DNA of 9,050 nucleotides from JAFGKM01 sp964403465 (GTDB taxonomy: Bacteria > Ratteibacteria > UBA8468 > B48-G9 > JAFGKM01), in assembly GCA_964403465.1 (NCBI GenBank), contig CAYOFY010000062.1, forward strand, positions 1 through 9,050, given 5' to 3'. The position numbers were made by a program, and so were the translations under genes. The notes under the pieces are model-generated. The model did not search any database, had not been told where the DNA came from, and was given only the letters and a program-made list of their open reading frames with translations. Positions 1 through 5,942 of the stretch are shown piece by piece; positions within the stretch are counted from its first letter, which is position 1, and every line of letters starts with the position of its first letter.

Positions 1-3
1 TCT

Positions 4-477
4 TTATAACTTGACCGCAAGGAGAAGGAATATGGAAACGACGAGAGCCAGAACCGCGTATGTCTCCACCATCGCACCGTAAACCAGCGCCTTCATGCTG
101 GCTTCCGGATGTTTTGACGCAACCGCTATCCCCGCGGCGCAGACCTTGCCCTGGTGTATGGCGGAAAAAAGCCCGGATATTGCCACCGGCAGGCACGCGA
201 TAAGAATCTGCAGACCCTGCCCGGAACTCACCGCGGCAACCTTTCCGCCGAGAATCCCGACCTTCATCAGGACAAGGAAACCAGTGAGAAACCCGTATAT
301 GCCCTGCGTTCCGGGGAGGGCCACAAGGAGCAACATTATCCCGAACTTGTCCGGTTCCTCGGAAAGAACGCCGTTGGCTTCGCTTCCCGCATACCCTATG
401 CCTATGCTCGAGCCGGTCCCAGACAGGAAGACAGCAAGAGCCGCTCCTGTCAACGCGTAAATCATACCGATATCCAT
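4..477 (-). CDS. atpK: V/A-type ATP synthase proteolipid subunit K (c-ring subunit), probably Na+-binding
   Basis: 157 residues, the usual length for a duplicated (two-hairpin, four-helix) V-type c subunit that forms the membrane rotor ring carrying ions through the ATPase. Helices lie at about 5-27, 45-72, 86-108 and 126-155. The first hairpin has LPGTQGIYG (54-62), where the ion-binding carboxylate of the ancestral hairpin is lost. The second hairpin has HQGKV (108-112) and VETY with the essential Glu138. Leu54, Thr57, Gln58, Gln109 and Glu138 match the Na+ ligands known in Enterococcus hirae NtpK (Leu61, Thr64, Gln65, Gln110, Glu139), so Na+ coupling is inferred. The start ATG lies 2 nt past the etfA stop and has a very strong GGGGGGAGGA ribosome-binding site built from the last etfA codons. 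The gene is complete; other ATPase subunits are not in the window and could lie to the left. Family call very secure. Confidence 0.96.
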   Translation of the reverse strand: MDIGMIYALTGAALAVFLSGTGSSIGIGYAGSEANGVLSEEPDKFGIMLLLVALPGTQGIYGFLTGFLVLMKVGILGGKVAAVSSGQGLQILIACLPVAISGLFSAIHQGKVCAAGIAVASKHPEASMKALVYGAMVETYAVLALVVSIFLLLAVKL

Positions 478-479
478 TG

Positions 480-1679
480 TTATCCTCCCCCCTTCTGTTC
501 CTTTATCTTCTTTATCAGGGCGGGCACAACCTCAAATACGTCGCCCACTATACCCAGGTTGGCTACCCTGAATATCGGCGCATCAGGATCCTTGTTTATC
601 GCGATGATATAGTCCGACGTCTGCATGCCCGCAAGGTGCTGTATGGCGCCTGAAATCCCGCAGGCGATGTATATCTTTGGCTTGACCGTCTTTCCAGTCT
701 GCCCCACCTGGTGGGGATAGGGTATCCAGCCGGAATCAACCGCGGCCCTTGAAGCGCCGACGGCTCCTCCGAGAAGGTCGGCAAGTTCCCTTATGAGCGC
801 AAAATTTTTGGGATCCCTTATGCCCCTGCCTCCCGAGACAATCACCTCGGCTTCCTGCAGGTCAACGATATTCTCAACCTTTTCCTTGCCCACCAGCTCT
901 ACCCTGCCCTGCATGCCTGATGCGTCAAAAACCTCCTCTATTACTTCCGGACTTCCGTTATTGTTTATCACCGGCGCTTCGTTGAAAATCTTCGGCCTTA
1001 TCGTCGCCATCTGCGGCCTGTGGTTCTTGCAGACAATCCTGGCCATCAGATTCCCGCCGAACGTGGGCCTGGTCTGTATGAGCAACTTTGTTTCGGGGTC
1101 AATCCCTATGTCCGTGCAGTCCGCGGTAAGCCCTGTCCTGATCCGCGCCGCAACCGAAGGGACGAAAGAACGGCCTATCATCGTGGCGGCGGCAAGGACT
1201 ATGCTCGGGAGATGTTTTGAGATAACCTGCGCCATGGCCAACGCGTAGGGCTCTTCCTGGAAATGGCCGAGTGAGGGGTCGTCCACGACATACACCCTGT
1301 CAGCTCCGCGCTTCCCGAGTTCCGCGGCAAGACTCCTGACGTTGCTGCCTATGAGAACACCCGCAACCTCCTCCCCCAGGTCTTTCTTGAGCTTGAGGGC
1401 CGAGTTGAGCATCTCGTATGCGACGTGCGAGAGTTTGCCGTCCCTGCTCTCGGCGAAAAACCATATCCCCCTGTAATGATCCAGGTCCGTCCTGTAAGCC
1501 GGCTTCTCCTCCTTCTCCAGCGCATTTTCCGGGCACGCCTTCACGCACAGCCCGCACAGGGTACAGCTCTCGTTGATGAAGAGTCTGCCTTCCCTTATCT
1601 CTATCGCCGCGAAGGGACATTCGTCAATACACTTCCTGCACAGGGTGCACCTGTCGTGAAATATCTTGATGATCGCCAT
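480..1679 (-). CDS. etfA: Electron transfer flavoprotein alpha subunit with N-terminal 2x[4Fe-4S] ferredoxin domain
   Basis: 399 residues, longer than a classical EtfA (about 310-330) because of an N-terminal ferredoxin module. Two CxxCxxCxxxCP clusters are complete: Cys11/14/17/21 and Cys39/42/45/49. Residues about 70-260 form the ETF alpha N-domain. Residues about 275-399 are the FAD-binding domain, with SGGRGIRD (282-289), SRAAVDSGW (310-318), HQVGQTGKTVKP (323-334), GISGAIQHLAGM (341-352) and NKDPDAPIF (362-370). The heterodimer with EtfB accepts electrons from a cytoplasmic dehydrogenase or passes them on. Ferredoxin-extended EtfA proteins are known from bifurcating complexes such as LctC (lactate dehydrogenase) and CarE (caffeyl-CoA reductase) of Acetobacterium woodii, so bifurcation or ferredoxin-linked transfer is inferred here. 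No dehydrogenase partner is in the window. It starts 1 nt after the etfB stop, with a GGGGG stretch about 10 nt upstream. Its KGGG tail doubles as the ribosome-binding site of atpK. Confidence 0.96.
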   Translation of the reverse strand: MAIIKIFHDRCTLCRKCIDECPFAAIEIREGRLFINESCTLCGLCVKACPENALEKEEKPAYRTDLDHYRGIWFFAESRDGKLSHVAYEMLNSALKLKKDLGEEVAGVLIGSNVRSLAAELGKRGADRVYVVDDPSLGHFQEEPYALAMAQVISKHLPSIVLAAATMIGRSFVPSVAARIRTGLTADCTDIGIDPETKLLIQTRPTFGGNLMARIVCKNHRPQMATIRPKIFNEAPVINNNGSPEVIEEVFDASGMQGRVELVGKEKVENIVDLQEAEVIVSGGRGIRDPKNFALIRELADLLGGAVGASRAAVDSGWIPYPHQVGQTGKTVKPKIYIACGISGAIQHLAGMQTSDYIIAINKDPDAPIFRVANLGIVGDVFEVVPALIKKIKEQKGGG

Positions 1680-1680
1680 C

Positions 1681-2466
1681 TTACAGAACCCCCAGATTTT
1701 TCAGTTCGGTCATCAGCGCAGAGGCAAGTTCCTCGGTCTCCCCTTGCACCTTCCTACCCGACTTCTGCATCTGCTCGGTCCACACGTCAACGACCCTTGT
1801 CGGCGAGCCGTCCTGCCCGTAATTGCATTGTTCCCCTTCAACATTGCAGCACTGCCAGAGATTTATCTGCGCCTTCTTTGCCTTCATCATTCCCCTGAGC
1901 GATGGGATGCGCGGCTGGTTTATTTCCTTTATGACGGTGATGAGAACCGGCAGTCTTGCCTTGAGTTCCTCGTAGTGGTCTTCCATCAGCCTCGTGCACT
2001 CCATGATGCCTTCCGATATGTTGCTGATCTTGCTGACGTAGGTCACGTAGGGAAGTGAAAGATGGTACGCAATCTCCGGACCCACCTGGCCGGTGCTGCC
2101 GTCAAGCGTCTCCCTTCCGCAGACGATTATGTCAACATCCCCCATCTTCCTTATGCCGCAGCTCAGAATGTAGGACGTGGCCAGCGTATCGCTCCCGGCA
2201 AACTGCCTGTCGCTCAGGAGGACTGCGTCATCCACTCCCATCGCAATGGCATCCCTCAACGCCTTCTCCGCCTGAGGCGGGCCCATGGAAATGGCCGTCA
2301 CAGTTCCGCCGAACCTCTCCCTGATGCGTACCGCCTCCTCTATGGCGTAGTTGTCATACGGATTGATAATGCTCTCCACACCCTCCCTCACAATCCTCTT
2401 GGTCTCCGGGTCTATCTTCACCTCAAAGGTATCCGGAACCTGTTTTATGCATACCACAATCTTCAT
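1681..2466 (-). CDS. etfB: Electron transfer flavoprotein beta subunit
   Basis: 261 residues, normal EtfB length. It begins with the family hallmark MKIVVCIKQVPDT, followed by NPYDNYAIEEAVRIRE (35-50), the nucleotide-binding CGRETLDGSTGQVGPEIA (116-133), and the C-terminal ETF-beta signature region VIKEINQPRIPSLRGMMKAKK (178-198). The 122-130 motif (DGSTGQVGP) corresponds to the DGDTAQVGP motif that binds the beta-subunit FAD (bifurcating types) or AMP (non-bifurcating types); a Ser replaces the second Asp. From sequence alone I cannot tell which nucleotide binds. Three cysteines (206, 207, 214) in the tail are not a known family feature. It is the first gene of the operon: ATG at 2466 with AGGAGAA 4 nt upstream and a TATAAT box at 2505-2510. 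It forms the cytoplasmic ETF heterodimer with EtfA. Confidence 0.96.
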   Translation of the reverse strand: MKIVVCIKQVPDTFEVKIDPETKRIVREGVESIINPYDNYAIEEAVRIRERFGGTVTAISMGPPQAEKALRDAIAMGVDDAVLLSDRQFAGSDTLATSYILSCGIRKMGDVDIIVCGRETLDGSTGQVGPEIAYHLSLPYVTYVSKISNISEGIMECTRLMEDHYEELKARLPVLITVIKEINQPRIPSLRGMMKAKKAQINLWQCCNVEGEQCNYGQDGSPTRVVDVWTEQMQKSGRKVQGETEELASALMTELKNLGVL

Positions 2467-2504
2467 CCTTTTCTCCTGTCAGTTGTCAAGAATTTTAACT
2501 GGTA

Positions 2505-2534
2505 ATTATAGCACATCTCCTCTAACCTCTCCAA
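2505..2534 (-). promoter_or_regulatory. Predicted sigma70-type promoter of etfB-etfA-atpK
   Basis: On the minus strand a perfect TATAAT lies at 2510-2505, with TTGGAG (3 of 6 to consensus) at 2534-2529 and an 18-nt spacer. Transcription would start near 2498, giving a leader of about 30 nt that holds the AGGAGAA site at 2477-2471. The -10 element is convincing; the -35 is weak. No terminator hairpin is evident between the pseudopilin stop at 2549 and this promoter, so some read-through from upstream is possible. Confidence 0.6.
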
Positions 2535-2548
2535 AAATTATTCCCCCC

Positions 2549-3295
2549 TCACTCCCTGTCCTTTCCCTCTATCCCGTTGACCGTAAGGTTTATATCGAGA
2601 AGTCCATCGTTTGCAGCGGTAATCCCTCGCGCCGGCAGGAACTCAACATGCCCGTCAACAAACAGATAGTTCCTGCTGCCCTCCCATGCCCACCATCCGC
2701 TGCTTCCTCCCGTGTGATTATCCAGCCACTCCGCCATGAGCGCTTTCCTGCCCGGATGCAGCACCCTTCCCAATTTCTGCGGAATTGAAGGGACTCTCTT
2801 TCCCGCATCATACGTATGACCTGCCGAGTCCATAAGGTTTATCTGCTCCGGGGAATGGTAGAAACTCATTGAGTAGCCGTAGGACGTTGACTCCCACTTC
2901 TGCGGCGCCGTTCGGTCGGAAGGACAGAACAGGACGCCCATGCTCTTTGAGGAGATGTTGGAACCTATGTACGGAGCGGCAAACCTCCTCCATCCCCTGC
3001 CCATCCACAGCCAGTACACGGGTTCGCTGCTCACAGGGTCATCAGCGCAGGGAAAAATCTCGCCGTAATCCTGGAGATAGAGCTGGAATGCAAGCCCTAT
3101 CTGCTTCAGGTTGGCGGCGCAGACCGCCTGCTTCGCTTTCTCCCTGCTCTTTGAGAGAGCGGGCAGGAGCAGGGATGCAAGGATGGCCACTATCGCGATC
3201 ACGACCAGCAGTTCAAGCAGGGTAAATCCTACCTCTAAGTTACCGATTCGGCGAAGAGACACTCCACGCACCCATTTACAACCATTCTTCCGCAT
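2549..3295 (-). CDS. Prepilin-type N-terminal cleavage/methylation protein (pseudopilin-like)
   Basis: 248 residues from the ATG at 3295, chosen because AGGAG sits 6 nt upstream; the frame stays open to a TTG at 3370, but that codon has no ribosome-binding site. A 23-residue basic leader ends at Gly23, followed by the type IV pilin motif GFTLLELLVVIAIVAILASLLLPAL with Glu28 at the +5 position, so a prepilin peptidase should cut between Gly23 and Phe24. Residues 24-47 form the membrane/helix-packing segment, then SKSREKAKQAVCAANLKQIG, typical of the DUF1559/H-X9-DG class abundant in Planctomycetota and relatives. The C-terminal part has NYLFVDGHVEFLP with Asp214-Gly215-His216, but the usual upstream His of H-X9-DG is Trp. 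The product is probably an exported pseudopilin of a type II secretion-like or pilus-like machine; its exact role is unknown. It lies 83 nt after the HD-GYP gene on the same strand. Confidence 0.88.
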   Translation of the reverse strand: MRKNGCKWVRGVSLRRIGNLEVGFTLLELLVVIAIVAILASLLLPALSKSREKAKQAVCAANLKQIGLAFQLYLQDYGEIFPCADDPVSSEPVYWLWMGRGWRRFAAPYIGSNISSKSMGVLFCPSDRTAPQKWESTSYGYSMSFYHSPEQINLMDSAGHTYDAGKRVPSIPQKLGRVLHPGRKALMAEWLDNHTGGSSGWWAWEGSRNYLFVDGHVEFLPARGITAANDGLLDINLTVNGIEGKDRE

Positions 3296-3312
3296 ATATT
3301 CTCCTGAAAAAC

Positions 3313-3380
3313 AACGGCAGCCGTTATTCTTTTCTATATGGAATAAGCATTCCAGGTGAGAGACCGACAATTCTGCCGTT
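3313..3380 (-). promoter_or_regulatory. Leader with alternative hairpins upstream of the pseudopilin gene
   Basis: Reading the minus strand, AACGGCAG (3380-3373) overlaps the TAA stop of the HD-GYP gene. Farther on, AACGGCTGCCGTT (3325-3313) is a 5-bp hairpin followed by GTTTTTC and then the AGGAG of the pseudopilin gene. The segment CTGCCGTT (3320-3313) can pair either with the near AACGG (5 bp, terminator-like with the T run) or with the distant AACGGCAG (8 bp). A third small inverted repeat, GGAAT-gctt-ATTCC, lies at 3353-3340. No convincing promoter is seen here. An attenuator or coupling role is inference only; the repeats themselves are directly visible. Confidence 0.35.
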
Positions 3381-4431
3381 AACTATTCAGTCTAATCGTG
3401 CCTTTTCTTATAACCTTCTCACATGCATCCACAACTTCCGGGTCATAGAGAACATTCTTGTTCTCTTTTATCTCCTTCATTGCTCTCTCAACTCCGAGAG
3501 CCGGCCTGTATGGCCGGTGGGAACTCATCGCTTCCACGACGTCCGCAACCGCCAGTATCCTTGCTTCTATTCTGATTGCATCACCCTTTAATCCCTCAGG
3601 ATAACCGCTTCCGTTCAACCGCTCATGGTGTTGAATCAGTATATCCGCGACAGGCCATGGTAGATCAAACCCCTTGACAAGATCAGCACCCTCCCTGCAG
3701 TGGGTTTTTATTATTTCAAATACCATATCCGTGAGTTTCCCAGGCTTGGTCAGCAGTTCTATTGGTATAGCTATCTTGCCGACATCATGGATTATCCCCG
3801 TCATAAGGATGCTTTTTGCGGTATCCTTATCCAGTCCCAGTTCCACCGCAATGGCTTCCGCCAGTTCGGCGACCTTGCGCTGGTGTCCCGACGTATAAGG
3901 GTCCCTTATCTCCGACATCTTTGCCATCATCTGAATGACGTCTTCCGTAGTCTTCTGAAGTTTTTCAACGGCCTCCTGCAATCTTCTGGTCTGTCTATCA
4001 ACTTCTTTCCGGAGGATTTCAGCATGCTGCTTCAGGAAATCCTCGAACTCCTTTATTTTAAGAATGTTTCTTACACGCATCTTAAACTCTATCCTGTCTA
4101 TTGGCTTTGTAATAAAATCAACCGCCCCGCATTCCAGTCCATGAAGCCGTGTTTCCTTATCCTCCAGCACGGTAACAAAGACCACGGGGATATACCGGGT
4201 TTCCGGATTCTCCTTGAGTTTACGGCAGACCTCAAAGCCGTCCATCTCCGGCATCAGGATATCGAGAAGGATTAAATCGGGCATGAAACTGCCGGCTTTT
4301 CCTATAGCCTCAGGACCATTTCCTGCAGTCTCAAAAACATATCCCTCGTTCTTAAGCAGCGCTTTCATCAAGCGGAGTTCCGAGTCATTATCGTTGACTA
4401 TCAGAATCCTCGGCTTTTTTGTCTCCTCCAT
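3379..4431 (-). CDS. Two-component response regulator with HD-GYP output domain (predicted c-di-GMP phosphodiesterase)
   Basis: 350 residues. The receiver domain is at about 7-125, with phospho-acceptor Asp57 (LILLDILMPEMDG), Thr87 and Lys109 of the TKP motif; the first acidic-pocket Asp is Asn13 and Asp14 is kept. A probable coiled coil covers about 126-170. The HD-GYP domain covers about 165-345: Glu174, His183, HDVGK (215-219), His244, HHERLNGSGYP (268-278) and Asp297 in AVADVVEAM, so the expected metal ligands are present. HD-GYP enzymes hydrolyse c-di-GMP to pGpG or GMP in the cytoplasm; here phosphorylation by the upstream kinase should control activity. Asn273 replaces the common Asp before the GxGYP motif, a variation I believe is tolerated. 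The ATG has GGAGAA upstream and lies 44 nt inside the preceding regulator gene, so the genes are probably translationally coupled. Function specific to c-di-GMP is a family inference. Confidence 0.93.
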   Translation of the reverse strand: MEETKKPRILIVNDNDSELRLMKALLKNEGYVFETAGNGPEAIGKAGSFMPDLILLDILMPEMDGFEVCRKLKENPETRYIPVVFVTVLEDKETRLHGLECGAVDFITKPIDRIEFKMRVRNILKIKEFEDFLKQHAEILRKEVDRQTRRLQEAVEKLQKTTEDVIQMMAKMSEIRDPYTSGHQRKVAELAEAIAVELGLDKDTAKSILMTGIIHDVGKIAIPIELLTKPGKLTDMVFEIIKTHCREGADLVKGFDLPWPVADILIQHHERLNGSGYPEGLKGDAIRIEARILAVADVVEAMSSHRPYRPALGVERAMKEIKENKNVLYDPEVVDACEKVIRKGTIRLNS

Positions 4432-4801
4432 CCTTTTTCTCCTTCAGAACCTTTTGCAATACTTTTATAAAATTTCCCTTTTCAACAGGCTTGGCGATAT
4501 AATCGGCAAATCCTTCGGCAAGAAATCGTTCCCTGTCCCCCTTCATCGCATAAGCGGTAACGGCTATCACCGGTATTCTCCTGGTCTTTTCATCTGCCCT
4601 CAGGGCCCTCATTGCAACATTTCCGTCCATCACGGGCATCTTTATATCCATGAGTATCAGGGCAGGGAGATACTCCGCGGCAATTCTCAGCCCCTCCTTG
4701 CCATCATTCGCAGTGAGCACCTCGTATCCCAGCGATGAGATAATAAACTTGAAAAGTTTCCGATTCTTCTCGTTATCCTCAACGATTAGTATTCGTGCCA
4801 T
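4388..4801 (-). CDS. Single-domain response regulator (REC only, DivK/Spo0F-like)
   Basis: 137 residues, essentially one CheY-like receiver plus a 15-20 residue charged tail. Catalytic residues are complete: Glu8/Asp9 acidic pocket, phospho-acceptor Asp52 (LILMDIKMPVMDG), Thr82 and Lys104 (AKP). There is no DNA-binding or enzymatic output, so it acts by protein contact or as an intermediate in a phosphorelay. It starts 3 nt after the kinase stop, with GAGGGAG of the kinase's final codons as ribosome-binding site. Its last 44 nt overlap the start of the REC-HD-GYP gene in another frame; the overlapped part encodes the hydrophilic tail DGGDKKAEDSDSQR, probably not essential to the fold. Most likely partner is the kinase encoded just upstream. 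Confidence 0.93.
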   Translation of the reverse strand: MARILIVEDNEKNRKLFKFIISSLGYEVLTANDGKEGLRIAAEYLPALILMDIKMPVMDGNVAMRALRADEKTRRIPVIAVTAYAMKGDRERFLAEGFADYIAKPVEKGNFIKVLQKVLKEKKDGGDKKAEDSDSQR

Positions 4802-4804
4802 TGT

Positions 4805-5800
4805 TCACTCCCTCGCAGGTATGGTGAAACTGAACTTTGACCCCTTGCCTGTCTCGCTTTCCACCCAGATTCTTCCGCCCTGCAGTTCAACCAGCCGCCT
4901 GCTAAGGTTAAGGCCGAGCCCAGTCCCTTCCTGTACTTCAGCCGGCGTCCTGCCAATCTGCTGGAAAGGCATGAATAATTTCGAAATGTCCTCCTTCTCA
5001 ATCCCTATCCCAGTATCCCAGACCGTAACCTGTATCTCCTTATCTGTTTTCTTTGCGGTTATCCCCATCTGCCCGCCGTCTGCCGTGAACTTCATGGCAT
5101 TGCTCAGCAGGTTGAAAAGAACCTGCTTCACCTTTGTGCTGTCCGCCAGTACATTCCCTATCTCTGTGGATATGGCCACGGTCACCTTTATATTGTGCTT
5201 CAGCGCCTTTGCCTTGAACATGTTCACACCGCGCAAAAGAAGGTCTTTCAGCGAAAATTCCTCCAGTTCCAGCTCCATCTTTCCTGCTTCTATCTTTGAT
5301 ACGTCAAGTATATCGTTTATCAGTTCCAGCAGGTGTTTCCCGCTTTCCATGATATCCGTGACATACTCTCTCTGCTGATTGGTAAGAGTACCCGTCATAT
5401 TGTCAAGTAGAATCTCGGAAAACCCGATGATTGAATTGAGGGATGTCCTCAGTTCATGGGACATACTTGCAAGGAAATCCGACTTTGCGGCGCTGGCGGT
5501 TTCAGCCGACTTCCTTGATTCAAGCAGAATCCTCTTTACCTCGTCATCACTGGCACCCTTTAGAATAAGGCTTATCCGGTTCCATTTCAGAATCATCTCA
5601 CGGTATATCCCGAACTTCTTTTCCTTCATTGCTGCCACGGTATAATCATGTGTAACGCCTCTCTCCATGTTCCTGAAACACAAACCGGAGCTGTCCTGAA
5701 ACAGGTACCACAACTTGTCCCTCACTGCCAGGCACAGTGCCGGACAGGGAAGGCCGTCCCTGCCCACAATCACGCTCAGAACATTCGTTAATTTATCCAT
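4805..5800 (-). CDS. Soluble sensor histidine kinase
   Basis: 331 residues from the ATG at 5800; the frame remains open to 6001, but that would run through the divergent promoter region and into the facing lipoprotein gene. Residues 1-90 are a small N-terminal region with no membrane segment and no domain I recognise; it contains Cys19, Cys23 and Cys41. The dimerisation and phospho-acceptor domain has FLASMSHELRTSLNSIIGFSEILL with His115; the usual Pro after RT is Ser120. The HATPase domain follows, with N-box FNLLSNAMKF (Asn230, Asn234), G1 DTGIG (Asp262) and G2 GTGLGL (292-297). It should autophosphorylate in the cytoplasm and pass phosphate to the two regulators encoded immediately downstream. 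It resembles the core of hybrid kinases but has no receiver of its own. The start has only a weak TTGGGA upstream, so the start site is less certain than the gene. Confidence 0.9.
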   Translation of the reverse strand: MDKLTNVLSVIVGRDGLPCPALCLAVRDKLWYLFQDSSGLCFRNMERGVTHDYTVAAMKEKKFGIYREMILKWNRISLILKGASDDEVKRILLESRKSAETASAAKSDFLASMSHELRTSLNSIIGFSEILLDNMTGTLTNQQREYVTDIMESGKHLLELINDILDVSKIEAGKMELELEEFSLKDLLLRGVNMFKAKALKHNIKVTVAISTEIGNVLADSTKVKQVLFNLLSNAMKFTADGGQMGITAKKTDKEIQVTVWDTGIGIEKEDISKLFMPFQQIGRTPAEVQEGTGLGLNLSRRLVELQGGRIWVESETGKGSKFSFTIPARE

Positions 5801-5810
5801 TCCCAATAGT

Positions 5811-5839
5811 ATGATACCACCCGTTTGAAAAACACACAA
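5811..5839 (-). promoter_or_regulatory. Possible promoter of the histidine kinase operon
   Basis: On the minus strand TATCAT (5816-5811, 5 of 6 to the -10 consensus) lies 17 nt after TTGTGT (5839-5834, 3 of 6). The predicted start point, about 5804, would leave almost no leader before the ATG at 5800, so either the mRNA is nearly leaderless or the true promoter lies elsewhere in 5801-5942. It faces away from the lipoprotein promoter at 5877-5904. Confidence 0.3.
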
Positions 5840-5876
5840 AGGGATGGGGCTTTGCAGGAAACTGGCACCTTTTTGC

Positions 5877-5904
5877 TTGACAAAAGGAAGTAATGATTTA
5901 AGAT
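5877..5904 (+). promoter_or_regulatory. Predicted sigma70-type promoter of the ankyrin lipoprotein gene
   Basis: A perfect TTGACA (5877-5882) is followed after 16 nt by TAAGAT (5899-5904, 4 of 6 to TATAAT). The expected transcription start is near 5911, which is exactly the first base of the GAGCGCC hairpin. The perfect -35 makes this a reasonable call; the -10 is only moderate. Confidence 0.5.
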
Positions 5905-5910
5905 AAGTGT

Positions 5911-5942
5911 GAGCGCCGGTAACGCTGGCGCTCCAATTTTTT
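5911..5942 (+). promoter_or_regulatory. Leader hairpin with T run directly before the lipoprotein start codon
   Basis: GAGCGCC (5911-5917) pairs perfectly with GGCGCTC (5927-5933), loop of 9 nt that can tighten by G-T and G-C pairs, followed by CAA and six T (5937-5942) that touch the ATG at 5943. It has the form of an intrinsic terminator, yet it lies between the predicted promoter and the gene and there is no Shine-Dalgarno. It could be an attenuator, a 5' stabilising stem, or a dispersed repeat element inserted upstream of the gene. Confidence 0.55.

Noticed and set aside
793..1248. Plus-strand open frame inside etfA
   Set aside because: Antisense shadow of a clear conserved gene; no ribosome-binding site and low-complexity composition.
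2484..2489. Perfect TTGACA on the minus strand in the etfB leader
   Set aside because: It lies downstream of the TATAAT and its own -10 would fall at or beyond the etfB start codon; more likely chance in an AT-rich leader.
3296..3370. Longer start for the pseudopilin gene at a TTG (3370)
   Set aside because: No ribosome-binding site there and an extra 25 residues with no pilin-leader character; the ATG at 3295 has AGGAG at good distance.
3580..3620. Asn in HHERLNGSGYP as an inactivating change in the HD-GYP domain
   Set aside because: All other metal-ligand positions are present and Asn at this place appears in other HD-GYP proteins as I recall, so loss of activity is not supported.
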